NCBI RefSeq assembly: GCF_023156535.1
Contig: NZ_JALNMH010000008.1
Span: 186,001-250,000, forward strand
From: Pseudomarimonas salicorniae
GTDB lineage: Bacteria; Pseudomonadota; Gammaproteobacteria; Xanthomonadales; Xanthomonadaceae
Direction: 5' to 3'
DNA length: 64,000 nt
The position numbers and the translations under genes are program-made. This document shows, piece after piece, positions 1 through 9,900 of this stretch; the first letter of the stretch is position 1, and the number at the start of each line of letters is the position of its first letter. Below the pieces are notes generated by a model. It saw only the letters and a program-made list of their open reading frames with translations, ran no database searches and was not told where the DNA came from.

Positions 1-59
1 TATACGATTGCGTGGGCGAGCCCGGTTCTCGGGAGGCCTCGGGGAATCAGAGATCGTAT

Positions 60-73
60 TGACAGCGCTGTCA
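60..73. promoter_or_regulatory. 14-base perfect palindrome upstream of the G8 protein gene
   Basis: TGACAGCGCTGTCA is a perfect palindrome about 100 bases before the start at 172, and it overlaps a TTGACA hexamer (59-64). No convincing -10 box sits at the right spacing, so it is better read as a possible operator than as a promoter core. The binding protein is unknown. Confidence 0.3.
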
Positions 74-171
74 TGCCATGCGTGACTCAGCTTCTGGGCT
101 GGTCTGAATGCGCTTCATTGGCCCGTCACGACAAGATCAACCATCGCTAAAGCGGGTGAGGAAACTGCCAC

Positions 172-3156
172 ATGAAGACTGGACGGATTGCCCAGTGGCT
201 GCTGGTCATAACCTGTTACTTGCCGTCCTTGGTCTACGGCTTCGGACAGGGTGACACCAACGAATACGTCAGGCAGTTCCCCGGTCTGATCGCCAATTCC
301 TATGCGGCGATCGACGACCCGAGTCTGGGGCCTGGGAACCTGTTGTCTGCCTGCAAGAACAGGGGGCGCCGGGATGCGACCGGAACGGTCATCGTCTCAG
401 AGGCGACTCCAACGCAGGTGGGGGCTGCCGATATCCAGCAACGCTGTGGCGACAGCAACGATTGTGTCATCGGCCGCAACGTCACGCTGAATATGAATGG
501 GGTGTTGAACCTGCGCTCCCTGATCGTTCGGGACGGTGGCGTAGTGCGATGGACCGACCAAACTCAAGTGGCCAGTGACGCTTGGCTTTGCGCCGGCTAC
601 GTGGTTGTTGAGGCCGGCGGTATGTGGGATATGAATATTCAGGACGCGCTCAAGCGCGCCTGGATCTACATCAAGAACAATGGCGCCACCCACAGCGGCC
701 TGCGCACGCGCGCCTTCGGTAGCTTCGCTGAGCGCCACCACGCAATGCATCCGGGCGCCGCTCCTCACTTCAGCGTCGTGGGCCGTGAGCTGAGCCGAAC
801 CTGGTCTTTGCTGGCTGAGCCCCTGACTCCCAATTCCGGCACCCTCCGACTCATGCACGACCCGATCGCCATGGGCTGGAAAGTTGGCGACCGTATCGCT
901 GTGGCACCCACCGAAGCCGGCATGAAAGCTAACGCGCAGGCATTCTTCATTGCCGGCCTATCGGCCACTGGGAGCGTCCAACTGAGTGCGCCAAGCAATG
1001 GAAACTCGACCCACCGCGCGGAGCGCAGCTGGCCGACTGGGACGGAGGCGTCGCTACGTGCCGCCGAAGTCATCAACCTGAGCCGCAACATCATCGTGAC
1101 GGGCGACGACTTTGAAGAAATCGCCTGTGATGCGAGCCTGCCAGAAGCAGGGCCAGGCTTTGGCACATCGACGCAAGGCTGCAGGTGCACCAATAACCGC
1201 AATTCCTGCACGATGGGCCTGCATACCGCCTCTGCCCACGCGGGATATTCCGTGGTGGCCAATACCCGCATAGAAAAGTGTGGCCAGCGCGGCGTTGAGG
1301 GCAAGTACTGCCTGCACTTTCACCACATGGCCGATTGCTCCGACGACGCCACGAAAACGGGCTCAAGGTGCATTTACCGCAATAACGCCATGGAGTTTTC
1401 CCAGCAGCGCGGCCTGATCCTCCACTCCACGCACAATGCGCAAGTGGAGGCTAACGTCTTCTATGACATCCGCGGCGCCAACCTCTATATCGAGGACGGC
1501 AATGAAATGCTGAATACCGTCGCTTACAACGTCGGCATCTGCCCACGGGGAGACAACGGCTGCACGCTCCCCGGCACGTCCAACGGTCAGGCGGACACCT
1601 CCTTGAACCAGACCGGCCTTTACATGGAAAGCCCGAACAACCTGCTGGTGGGCAACCGGATGGCGAACTTTTTCAATGGCATGTTCAACAACGCCGGCAA
1701 TGGTCGAGGCGACTCGGAGGGCCAGGTCTGCGGGAGCAATGCACCGCTTGGCTTCTGGGAGGGCAATACCTTTCATTCCAGCGGGCGCTTTGGCACCTAC
1801 TTGCTGAACGGTAACTTCCCCCGACGAAACACAGGCCAGTCCATCGCCAACAACGGGACCACCAATCGCAATGACGATTGCCCTGCTTACGATGCACAGG
1901 GCAGGGACGTTGGCCTGGCGTCAGTGATCACAGGCCATTTCGATTACGGCAACGCCTTCGTGGGCCAGTACGGGGCGGGTGATATCCAGTACAAGAACCA
2001 CGTCACCATCGGTAATTTGAACTCCATCTACTGGAAGGAGACCAAAACCTTCGAGGATGGCTGTTCGGCCCACATCAGTGACTCATATTACGAAGACGGA
2101 AGCGCGGATCTGCCGGATGCGATGGGCGCTTTCATCATCGAGAACACCACCTTCAAGAATTATGGCCTGCGCGCCAACCACCACTGCGATGTCGGCGTCA
2201 CCGGATTCCTATGCATGCCGCAGTATGTGCTGCACAACGTGAAGTGGGAGAACGGGCGCAATACCTGGATGAATTTCGACATCAACAACGGCGCCACCAA
2301 TAATGGCGGCATCTTCACCCTGTCGCCCGAGAACATCGAAGCCAAGGCCAATGGCGCCGTCTTCGACATTTTCCCGCCTCAGTACAACTCTGCAGTGGGG
2401 GGGAACTTCGACTATCTGCTCGATCTTCCTCAGGAGAATTGCGTGTCTTCCAGCGCCATCGGACTCGGTGGGCGCTACAACAACGGCATCCTGTGCGCAT
2501 CGTCGTTGACTCCGCTGAAGATCTTTACCAGAGACCACGCTGGCGGCGACCTGCTGCTGACTGTATTCGACCGACAGTCGGGCGGGCGATTGGCCCAGCA
2601 ACGTCTGCCCCACATCCATATCACCAATAGAAAGCAGGGTTATGCCGTGCCGGTCATCGCTGGAGACCGGTATCGCTATGAGGTGTCCTTGGCGTCGGGT
2701 GCGAACATCGATCCCGACTGGGTGATCGATTTCGGCGACTTGACCGTCAGCAATCGATGGGGGGTTGAACGCCTCCACCTCTCTGTGCAGGGACGATCCT
2801 GCAACGGCACCATCTATTCGAATCACGATCGGCGCTTCTATGCCGCAGGTGACTTTACCGAGAGCATGTGGGGCAGCGGCGCCTGCACCGGCTTTGCCAG
2901 CATGCCGGCCTCGGACTGCAGTGCTCCGCGTGATCTCACGCTGAATCAGGACCCCGCCTATGCAGACTGGCACGTTCGCCTGGATAGAGCCTGCGACAGC
3001 GTCAACTGCGGCGAAAACGGCGCGTGCTCGGCGAAGTATCTTGGGTCCATCCTCCCCGTTCTGCGATCCTACCAATGCGTCTGCAAGCCGGGTTGGTATG
3101 GCGGCAGCTGCACAAGCAAGAATCCATGGCTGACATTTGATGACGGCTTCGAGTAG
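172..3156 (+). CDS. Secreted G8/CEMIP-like parallel beta-helix protein with C-terminal EGF-like module
   Basis: The 994-residue product begins with a signal peptide (about residues 1-24) and is predicted to be extracellular. The first third resembles the G8 region of CEMIP/TMEM2-type proteins: it has RTWSLLAE, GWKVGDRIAVAPT and, just after, INLSRNIIVTGDDF, matching the W-x-x-GD and SRNI signatures of that family. The middle (about 350-760) is rich in Asn and Gly with repeating strand-turn units, as in right-handed beta-helices. The last 50 residues hold an EGF-like Cys pattern ending CVCKPGWYGGSC (969-980). The chain closes with DDGFE, a tail also seen on the protein at 46996-50643. GTGAGGA precedes the start. 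In animals such proteins bind or help degrade hyaluronan; polysaccharide or glycoprotein binding is only an inference here. Fold assignment is fairly sure, the substrate is unknown. Confidence 0.78.
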   Translation: MKTGRIAQWLLVITCYLPSLVYGFGQGDTNEYVRQFPGLIANSYAAIDDPSLGPGNLLSACKNRGRRDATGTVIVSEATPTQVGAADIQQRCGDSNDCVIGRNVTLNMNGVLNLRSLIVRDGGVVRWTDQTQVASDAWLCAGYVVVEAGGMWDMNIQDALKRAWIYIKNNGATHSGLRTRAFGSFAERHHAMHPGAAPHFSVVGRELSRTWSLLAEPLTPNSGTLRLMHDPIAMGWKVGDRIAVAPTEAGMKANAQAFFIAGLSATGSVQLSAPSNGNSTHRAERSWPTGTEASLRAAEVINLSRNIIVTGDDFEEIACDASLPEAGPGFGTSTQGCRCTNNRNSCTMGLHTASAHAGYSVVANTRIEKCGQRGVEGKYCLHFHHMADCSDDATKTGSRCIYRNNAMEFSQQRGLILHSTHNAQVEANVFYDIRGANLYIEDGNEMLNTVAYNVGICPRGDNGCTLPGTSNGQADTSLNQTGLYMESPNNLLVGNRMANFFNGMFNNAGNGRGDSEGQVCGSNAPLGFWEGNTFHSSGRFGTYLLNGNFPRRNTGQSIANNGTTNRNDDCPAYDAQGRDVGLASVITGHFDYGNAFVGQYGAGDIQYKNHVTIGNLNSIYWKETKTFEDGCSAHISDSYYEDGSADLPDAMGAFIIENTTFKNYGLRANHHCDVGVTGFLCMPQYVLHNVKWENGRNTWMNFDINNGATNNGGIFTLSPENIEAKANGAVFDIFPPQYNSAVGGNFDYLLDLPQENCVSSSAIGLGGRYNNGILCASSLTPLKIFTRDHAGGDLLLTVFDRQSGGRLAQQRLPHIHITNRKQGYAVPVIAGDRYRYEVSLASGANIDPDWVIDFGDLTVSNRWGVERLHLSVQGRSCNGTIYSNHDRRFYAAGDFTESMWGSGACTGFASMPASDCSAPRDLTLNQDPAYADWHVRLDRACDSVNCGENGACSAKYLGSILPVLRSYQCVCKPGWYGGSCTSKNPWLTFDDGFE

Positions 3157-3599
3157 GGGCCCAGAACCTGAAGAATCTCCGCGTGTTCAGCTGAGCTCCT
3201 CCGCTCGCCGCTCGCCGCTCGCCGCTCTTTGCCTACACCGGTCGCCTTGTCTTTCGGGTCGGCTGCATTCGCATCGCAGTCTGATTCTCGAACGTCCGCT
3301 TTCCGGTATCCGCGACAGCTAACAACGGGTCGACTCATGCCTGTCGCGTTCTGAGCACGCCGCGATGCACCGGAGCCCACGGCCACCGTTCCTGGTGACC
3401 ACGCCTCCGTACTCGGTGTCCACGGCAACCGGAATGCGCAGGGCGGACCTCGTCATTATTCAGAATCCACGCGACGTGCGAAGACCGCAGCCCCCCTGAT
3501 CACCCCTGCCCGTCCAGCGCGCGTTGCTGCCCGTGGTGCCTCGGGGAATGCCCGGGCTAGACTGCGTCGGCGCCAGGTGGCGCGTGACGGAGGCATCGC
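3157..3599. other. 443-base intergenic stretch without a supported gene
   Basis: Open frames here are short and none has family resemblance. The only structure seen is a heptanucleotide tandem (CGCTCGC, almost four copies) near 3202-3227. The downstream gene has a clear GGAGG at 3589-3593. Confidence 0.5.
3202..3227. repeat. Heptanucleotide tandem repeat, about 3.7 copies of CGCTCGC
   Basis: The unit CGCTCGC recurs without interruption just after the G8 protein gene. It lies outside any supported gene and could vary in copy number by slippage. Confidence 0.6.
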
Positions 3600-4184
3600 A
3601 TGGCATTGCTGGTAGCCGGACTGGTCATCTTCCTCGGCCTCCATCTTCTCCCCTTGCTGGCTCCGGGACTGCGGGCCTCGGCCGCGGCGCGGTTGGGCGA
3701 GGGGCCCTGGAAGGGCGCGTTCGCCCTGCTCTCACTGGTCGGATTCGCCCTGCTGGTAGTGGGTTATGGCGAGGCCCGGCAGGGCGCGGTCACGCTGCTC
3801 TATGCCCCGCCGGTCTGGACCCGGCATCTGGCCTATCTGCTGACCCTTGTCGCCTTCATCCTGCTGCTGGCGCCCTACACCGGCCGCAATCATTTCCGCG
3901 CGCGCTTCGGCCATCCGATGGTGCTCGGCGCCAAGAGCTGGGCGCTGGCCCACCTGCTGGCCAATGGATTCCTCCACGACCTGCTCCTGTTCGGCGGATT
4001 CCTCGCCTGGGGCGTGCTCAGCTTCATCCTGCTGCGCCGCCGCGACCGGGCACTGGGCCGGGCCCCGGTGACGCCGAACTGGGGTTCCACGCTGGTGACC
4101 ATCTTGGCCGGTGGCGTGGCGTGGTTCGCCTTCGCCAAGTGGCTGCACCCGATGTGGATCGGTGTGGCGATCTTTCCCGGCTGA
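3600..4184 (+). CDS. NnrU family integral membrane protein
   Basis: The 194-residue protein is almost entirely hydrophobic, with about five or six membrane spans, and matches the NnrU family in length and motifs: an N-terminal span ending near HLLP, then YAPPVWTRHL, GRNHFRARFGHPMVLGAKSWALAHLLANG and a final span. The His-rich RNHFRARFGHPM loop and the SWALAHLLANG helix are the family hallmark. NnrU was named from denitrification clusters, and relatives (isomerase-like membrane proteins) also occur in carotenoid pathways, but no denitrification genes are nearby, so a specific role cannot be given. GGAGG lies six bases before ATG. A hairpin with a short T-run follows the stop. Confidence 0.85.
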   Translation: MALLVAGLVIFLGLHLLPLLAPGLRASAAARLGEGPWKGAFALLSLVGFALLVVGYGEARQGAVTLLYAPPVWTRHLAYLLTLVAFILLLAPYTGRNHFRARFGHPMVLGAKSWALAHLLANGFLHDLLLFGGFLAWGVLSFILLRRRDRALGRAPVTPNWGSTLVTILAGGVAWFAFAKWLHPMWIGVAIFPG

Positions 4185-4193
4185 TCCGGCCTC

Positions 4194-4230
4194 GCGCTGA
4201 CCGCGCGCCGCGCGCCGCAGTCAGCGCTTT
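4194..4230 (+). terminator. Possible intrinsic terminator after the NnrU gene
   Basis: An 8-base inverted repeat (GCGCTGAC / GTCAGCGC) encloses a GC-rich loop and is followed by TTT, ten bases past the stop codon. The T-run is short, so efficiency is doubtful. Confidence 0.45.
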
Positions 4231-4340
4231 CATCGTCCAGGACACCTACCTGCGAACACCCTGCAACAGCCGGCGTGCAGCGGCGCATAATGCCGTCGCT
4301 GCACGCGCAGCGCGACGCCTACGACAGCGAGGATCAGGCA

Positions 4341-4442
4341 TTGAGCAAGGGCATGGATCAGAAAAAGGAACAGAAGAAGAAGCCGGCCAAGACAATGAAA
4401 GAAAAGAAGGCCGAGAAGAAGGAAAAGAAGGCGAACAAGTAG
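4341..4442 (+). CDS. Tiny Lys-rich conserved protein (33 residues, TTG start)
   Basis: The frame reads LSKGMDQKKEQKKKPAKTMK and onward, and is about half lysine with regularly spaced Glu. I chose the TTG at 4341 because GAGGA lies seven bases upstream and because the resulting start, SKGMD followed by KK, matches small unannotated basic proteins I recall from many beta- and gammaproteobacteria (typically MSKG-D-KK...KPAKTLKEKRA). An ATG four codons later is the alternative. The composition suggests binding to RNA, ribosomes or DNA, but no function is known to me. The run of AAG/GAA codons differs strongly from the GC-rich codon use around it. Confidence 0.6.
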   Translation: MSKGMDQKKEQKKKPAKTMKEKKAEKKEKKANK

Positions 4443-4691
4443 GCGGCGACGACTGGCTAGAGCCGGCTCAGGCCAGGCTGTGCGCGTTGCGACGAGAGGT
4501 GCGCAGCTCCTCCATCACGGCGGCGATCAGGCAAGAGAGTGCATGCCCGATGCCGATCGCACCGTTGACGGGGGGACGCACCGATTCCCGCGCAAGCCTT
4601 GTCTGCTGCGACCGAATGGCCCACAAGCTGCTCACCGGCTCCCGACGCAGTCCCTCGGCGCAGCGTTGGAGTGGTCGCTTTAGAGGGGCGC

Positions 4692-5432
4692 TCAGAAGCG
4701 CTTGGCGGTATCGTGGTAGCGCCAGTTCCCCGCCGGCATCTTGCCCAGCGAAACGCTTCCGATGCGCAGTCGGCGAATGCCAGTGAAGCTGAGGCCGACT
4801 GCGCGGCAGATCTCGCCGAGCTGCCCGGGGCGGGCAGCGCTGAGGACCAGGCGTAGTCGCGTGTCGCTTTGCCGGCTGGCCTTGCAGGCCACGCTGCGCC
4901 CGCCCCACAACTCGACACCGGCGTTGAGCCGGCGCAGCGCATCGTCCGGCAGCGCGCCGCTGAAATCGACCGCGTATTCCTGCTCAACGCGTTCGGCATC
5001 CTCGCTCAGCCGGCGCCAGACGCGGGCATCCTGAGTCAGCGCGACAAGTCCGCTGACCTCGCGATCGAGCGGCATCAGCAAGGTCAGTCCCTGAAGATGC
5101 CTTGGCAGGGGCCGCACATCGGAGCTGTCCTCGCTCCAGCGGCTGGCCAGCTCGAAGGGCGCACGCCGATGGCCATCTTCGCTGACCGCAAGCGTGGCGC
5201 CGGCCGGCTTGTGGAACAGGATCGTGATCGATTCCTCTACCTTGAGCTTGGCTTGCGGATCGATCTCGACGGTCTGTTCGCCGACCTTGAAATGGGGATG
5301 CTTGATGACCTCGCCATCGACCCGAACCCAGCCGCCCTGAATGTACTGCTCCGCCTTGGCGCGCGAGCAACCCGCCAGCGCGGCCACGCGCTTGGAGAGT
5401 CGTACCGGTTCGCTCATCGGGCTGGGGTCCAT
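4692..5432 (-). CDS. RsuA/RluF-type pseudouridine synthase with S4 domain, divergent C-terminal motif
   Basis: The 246-residue protein has an N-terminal S4 RNA-binding domain (about 10-60; RLSKRVAALAGCSRAKAEQY, then GGWVRVDGEVI) and an RsuA/RluF-type catalytic domain. Such enzymes isomerise uridine to pseudouridine in rRNA or tRNA. The catalytic Asp is kept, in MPLDREVSGLVAL, although the usual RLD is PLD. The conserved GRNRQIRRM segment is strongly altered to RPGQLGEICRAVG, while the following RLRIGSVSLG strand is normal. It may therefore act on an unusual target or be less active. GAGG lies seven bases before the ATG at 5432, which favours this start over the ATG five codons in. It diverges from the gene at 5609. 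Confidence 0.75.
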   Translation of the reverse strand: MDPSPMSEPVRLSKRVAALAGCSRAKAEQYIQGGWVRVDGEVIKHPHFKVGEQTVEIDPQAKLKVEESITILFHKPAGATLAVSEDGHRRAPFELASRWSEDSSDVRPLPRHLQGLTLLMPLDREVSGLVALTQDARVWRRLSEDAERVEQEYAVDFSGALPDDALRRLNAGVELWGGRSVACKASRQSDTRLRLVLSAARPGQLGEICRAVGLSFTGIRRLRIGSVSLGKMPAGNWRYHDTAKRF

Positions 5433-5608
5433 CGTGGCGCCTCATCATCGCGTATCCCTGGCACTCTCGCACCTTGATTGATGGGCAACTCGGGTCACAA
5501 TTCCTGGTCGCCGCGGTCACGGAGTGTGAGCCCCGCGCACTCGCAGCGCGTGACAATCGTGCTCCGAGGCGCGAACTTCCACAAAGCTAGCCCGAGCAAA
5601 GAAAACCC

Positions 5609-6835
5609 ATGACAAGAGTCCGGCGCTGGATCTTGCGGCTGCTGATCGGCTTGGCCTTCGGCATCCTCGCCGTGGCGGCGATATGGACCTATGGCCGGCT
5701 GAGTTCACCGACGCCGGCCCAGGAGGCAGCCCTGGCCGTGATGCAGGCGGCGGCCAGGCTCCCTTCTGGCGAGAACGGGTTTCCGATGTTGCTCGGATTC
5801 TCGGGCTGGCCCCGGGGCGGACCGCCTGATGCGCTGCGCTGCGGCGAGGTGGATGACTGCATCGCGGTCATCGAAGCGGCGCCGGACCTGCACGCGGAAT
5901 TTGACAACACCTGGCGTCCGCTGCTGCTGCAGGCGCAGCGGGCACTGCGCGCGCCGGTGTTCCGCGACCACCGCGAAGAGATCGACTTTTCCAGCCCCTT
6001 TCCGAACTTCACGCCGGTGACCACCCTCGACAGCCTGCGCGCGCTGGAGTTTCTCGAGGCGGGTAGCCAGAAGGCACTCGCCGAGTCCTGCCTCGATGCG
6101 CGTGCCGCCATTCGCTGGGCTACCGCGGAAGACACCCTCATTACGGCGAGAATGGGTATGGAAATCTTCCATCAGCACGCCCGTCTGATTGCCGACATGC
6201 GCCGGCGCGCGCCGCAGGATCCGCTCCCCGCGCAGTGCATGGCCCTGGCGGAGACACCGGACCCCGCCGTCGAGGGGACGCTTTGCAATGCCCTGCGCGG
6301 AGAATGGCACTACCAGCAGCGCACGATGCTGGGAGTGCTTCGCGAGGAGCTCGAAGCGAAATCCCTCCCGGGGCGATGGATGAGCGCTCCCGTGGTCGAT
6401 GTGGACTGGATGCGGGCCAATTTGGCCCAGCACCTCGCCCCTGCGTGCAGCGGGGCAGCCCGCCAGGCGGCGGTCGAGGATCGGGCTTTCCTGCTCTCAC
6501 CGCCGCCCATCCGCTGGGTCGACCGCGTCGCGTACTCGGTCTCTAGCCTGCTCGTCGACATCGCGGTGGCGCCCTACTCCAGCTACTTCGAGTTGCAGCT
6601 GGACTATGTCGCCCAACGCCGGGTGCTGGCTGCCTTCCTGCAGATGGAGGCGATGGACCGCGGCCTTGACCCCACGGCGCGTTTTGAAGCCCTGCCGGCC
6701 GCGCTGCGCGACGGCCCACGGCCGCTGCGCCACGACCCCGTTCTGGGCGAGATCAGCGTGGAACAGCGTAGCCGCTCGAACCTGGCTCGCGGCAGGCAGG
6801 AGTTTGTTCTGCGGCGCGTGCCCTCAGCGTCCTGA
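5609..6835 (+). CDS. Membrane-anchored protein of unknown function
   Basis: I do not recognise this 408-residue protein. A basic start (MTRVRRWILR) leads into one strong hydrophobic segment (about 9-29) that is probably an uncleaved anchor, leaving a large periplasmic domain. That domain is mostly helical and carries a few Cys (CGEVDDC early on, others later) that could form disulfides. It contains no catalytic motif I know. It resembles in style the uncharacterised anchored proteins common in Xanthomonadales genomes. Only a weak ribosome site (GAGCAAAG) precedes it. It is convergent with icmF. Confidence 0.6.
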   Translation: MTRVRRWILRLLIGLAFGILAVAAIWTYGRLSSPTPAQEAALAVMQAAARLPSGENGFPMLLGFSGWPRGGPPDALRCGEVDDCIAVIEAAPDLHAEFDNTWRPLLLQAQRALRAPVFRDHREEIDFSSPFPNFTPVTTLDSLRALEFLEAGSQKALAESCLDARAAIRWATAEDTLITARMGMEIFHQHARLIADMRRRAPQDPLPAQCMALAETPDPAVEGTLCNALRGEWHYQQRTMLGVLREELEAKSLPGRWMSAPVVDVDWMRANLAQHLAPACSGAARQAAVEDRAFLLSPPPIRWVDRVAYSVSSLLVDIAVAPYSSYFELQLDYVAQRRVLAAFLQMEAMDRGLDPTARFEALPAALRDGPRPLRHDPVLGEISVEQRSRSNLARGRQEFVLRRVPSAS

Positions 6836-6971
6836 GCCGCTTCAGCGCTCGACTCTACGGGGGCTTCGTTGCGCGGTGCCGAAGGGGCGTGCCCCCCCCT
6901 CCCAGCCTCCCCCTATCGCGCGAGGCTCGGCAAGGGGAGGAGCTTGGGGCGGGCGACGGCGCAGCGTCGAA

Positions 6972-9900
6972 TTACATGTTCCGCCGGTACTCGCCGCCGA
7001 CGTCGTAGAGGGCGTGGCTGATCTGGCCCAGGCTGTGCGTCTTCACCGCCTCCATCAGCGCCTCGAACACGTTGCGGCGCTCACGGGCGGTGCGCTGCAG
7101 GAAGGCCAGGCCATGGCCGTCGTGCACCTCGTCCTCCGCGGTGGCGTCCTCGACCACGTGGGCGTGATCGGTCTCGCCTTCCGGGGCGAGGCGGTTGCGA
7201 TTGGTCTGCCAGCCGCGCACGTTCTCGATCTGCTGCGCCTTCTCTTCCTCGGTGCTGCGGATCAGCTCGATCTCGGTGGCGACCTCGCCGGCGTGCTCCT
7301 TGGGCAGGAACATGTTGACGCCGACCAGGGGCAGCGAGCCATCGTGCTTCTTGTGCTCGTAGTAGAGCGACTCTTCCTGGATCTTGCCGCGCTGGTACAT
7401 GGTGTCCATGGCGCCGAGCACGCCGCCGCGCTCGCTGATCGCCTCGAACTCCTTGTACACCGCCTCTTCGACGATATCGGTCAGCTTGTCGACGATGAAG
7501 CTGCCCTGCCAGGGGTTCTCGCAGAAGTTTAGCCCCAGCTCCTTGTTGATGATCATCTGGATGGCCACAGCGCGGCGCACGCTTTCCTCGGTCGGCGTGG
7601 TGATGGCCTCGTCGTAGGCGTTGGTGTGCAGGCTGTTGCAGTTGTCGAACAGGGCGTAGAGCGCCTGCAGCGTGGTGCGGATGTCGTTGAACTGGATCTC
7701 CTGCGCGTGCAGGGAACGGCCCGAGGTCTGGATGTGGTACTTCATCATCTGGCTGCGCTCGTTGGCGCCGTAGCGCTCGCGCATGGCGCGCGCCCAGATG
7801 CGCCGGGCGACGCGGCCGATGACCGTGTACTCCGGGTCCATGCCGTTGCTGAAGAAGAAGCTGAGGTTCGGCGCGAAGTCGTCGATCTTCATCCCGCGGG
7901 CGAGGTAGTACTCGACGATGGTGAAGCCGTTCGACAGGGTGAAGGCAAGCTGGCTGATCGGGTTCGCCCCAGCCTCGGCGATGTGGTAGCCCGAGATGCT
8001 CACCGAGTAGAAGTTGCGCACCTTGTGGTCGACGAAGTACTGCTGGATGTCGCCCATCATGCGCAGCGCAAACTCGGTGCTGAAGATGCAGGTGTTCTGC
8101 GCCTGGTCCTCCTTGAGGATGTCGGCCTGCACGGTGCCGCGCACGGTGGCCAGGGTCTGCGCCTTGATCTTCTGGTAGATCTCGGGCTCGACCAGCTGGT
8201 CGCCGGTCATGCCGAGCAGGGCGAGACCCAGCCCGTCATTGGTCGGCGGCAGCTCGCCGTGGTAGCGCGGGCGGGTGCGTCCCTCGAAGAAAGCGGCGAT
8301 CTTCTTCTCCGCCTCGGCCCAGCGCGCCGGATCGGCGCGCAGGTATTTCTCCACCTGCTGGTCGATCGCGGTGTTCATGAACAGGGCGAGGATGATCGGC
8401 GCGGGCCCGTTGATGGTCATCGACACGCTGGTGGTCGGCGCGCTGAGGTCGAAGCCGGAGTACAGCTTCTTCATGTCGTCGAGCGTCGGGACGTTGACGC
8501 CCGAATTGCCGATCTTGCCGTAGATGTCCGGGCGCGGCGCCGGGTCCTCGCCGTACAGGGTCACGCTGTCGAAGGCGGTCGACAGGCGCGCCGCCGGCTG
8601 GCCCACGCTCAGGTAATGGAAGCGACGGTTGGTGCGCTCGGGCGTGCCCTCGCCGGCGAACATGCGGATCGGGTCCTCGCCGGTGCGCCGGTAGGGATAG
8701 ACGCCGCCGGTGTAGGGGTAGTGGCCGGGCAGGTTCTCTTTGCCGAGGAAGACCAGCAGCTCGCCCCAGCTCTTGTAGGTCGGTGCGGCGATCTTCGGCA
8801 CCTTCTGGTGCGACAGCGACTCGCGGTAGTTCTCCACGCGAATGGTCTTGTCGCGGACCTGGTACTCGCCCACCTCATCGGTGATCGACTTCAGCCGCGC
8901 CGGCCACTCGCGCAGCAGCTTGAGGTTCTCGGCGCTGAGCGACTGCACGGCGTCGTTGTAGCGCTGGCGGAGGGTGGTCAGGGTGCGATCACCACCCTGC
9001 AGGGCGTCGGCGGCGAACAGATCGAGCGCCTTCGGCAGCGCATCATCCTCGAGCTCCTTCAGCGCCTGCCACAGCGACTGCGCGCGATCGGCAATCTCGG
9101 CCTGGCTCTCGATGGTGCGGTTGATCGCCCTGCCCTGTTCGGCGATCTCGGCGAGGTAGCGCACCCGCGCGCCGGGGATCAGCACCGTGGCGCGTGGCTC
9201 CTTCAGTGCCGTGTCGATGTTCGGACTGAAGTCGCAGTGCGGCGTGCGCGCCGAGAGTTTCTCGCGCAGCAGGCGGCACAGGTTGCTGAACATCCAGCTG
9301 ACGCCCGGATCGTTGAACTGGCTGGCGATGGTCGGGTAGACCGGGACGTCCTCGTCCTTCATGGTGAAGGCGGTGCGGTTGCGCTTCCACTGCTTGCGCA
9401 CGTCGCGCAGGGCGTCCTCGGCGCCGCGCTTGTCGAACTTGTTCAGCACGACCAGTTCGGCGAAGTCGAGCATGTCGATCTTCTCGAGCTGCGAGGCGGC
9501 GCCGTAGTCCGAGGTCATCACGTACATCGGGAAGTCGACCAGGTCGACGATCTCCGAGTCGCTCTGCCCGATGCCGGCGGTCTCGACGATGATCAGGTCG
9601 TAGCCCACCGCCTTCATGAAGGCGATGCAGTCCTTCAGCACGACATTGGTGGCGACGTGCTGACGGCGCGTGGCCATCGAGCGCATGTACACCCGATGGC
9701 TGCGCAGCGAGTTCATGCGGATGCGGTCACCGAGCAGCGCGCCGCCGGTGCGCCGACGGGTCGGGTCGACCGCGACCACGCCGATGCGCATCTCGGGGAA
9801 GTGCTGCAGGAAGCGGTTGATCAGTTCGTCGGTGACACTGGACTTGCCGGCGCCGCCGGTGCCGGTGATGCCGACCACCGGCACCTTGCCGCCGGCCAGC

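Noticed and set aside
6836..6971. Possible terminator between the 408-residue gene and icmF
   Set aside because: The gap is GC-rich with C-runs but has no convincing stem followed by T-residues.
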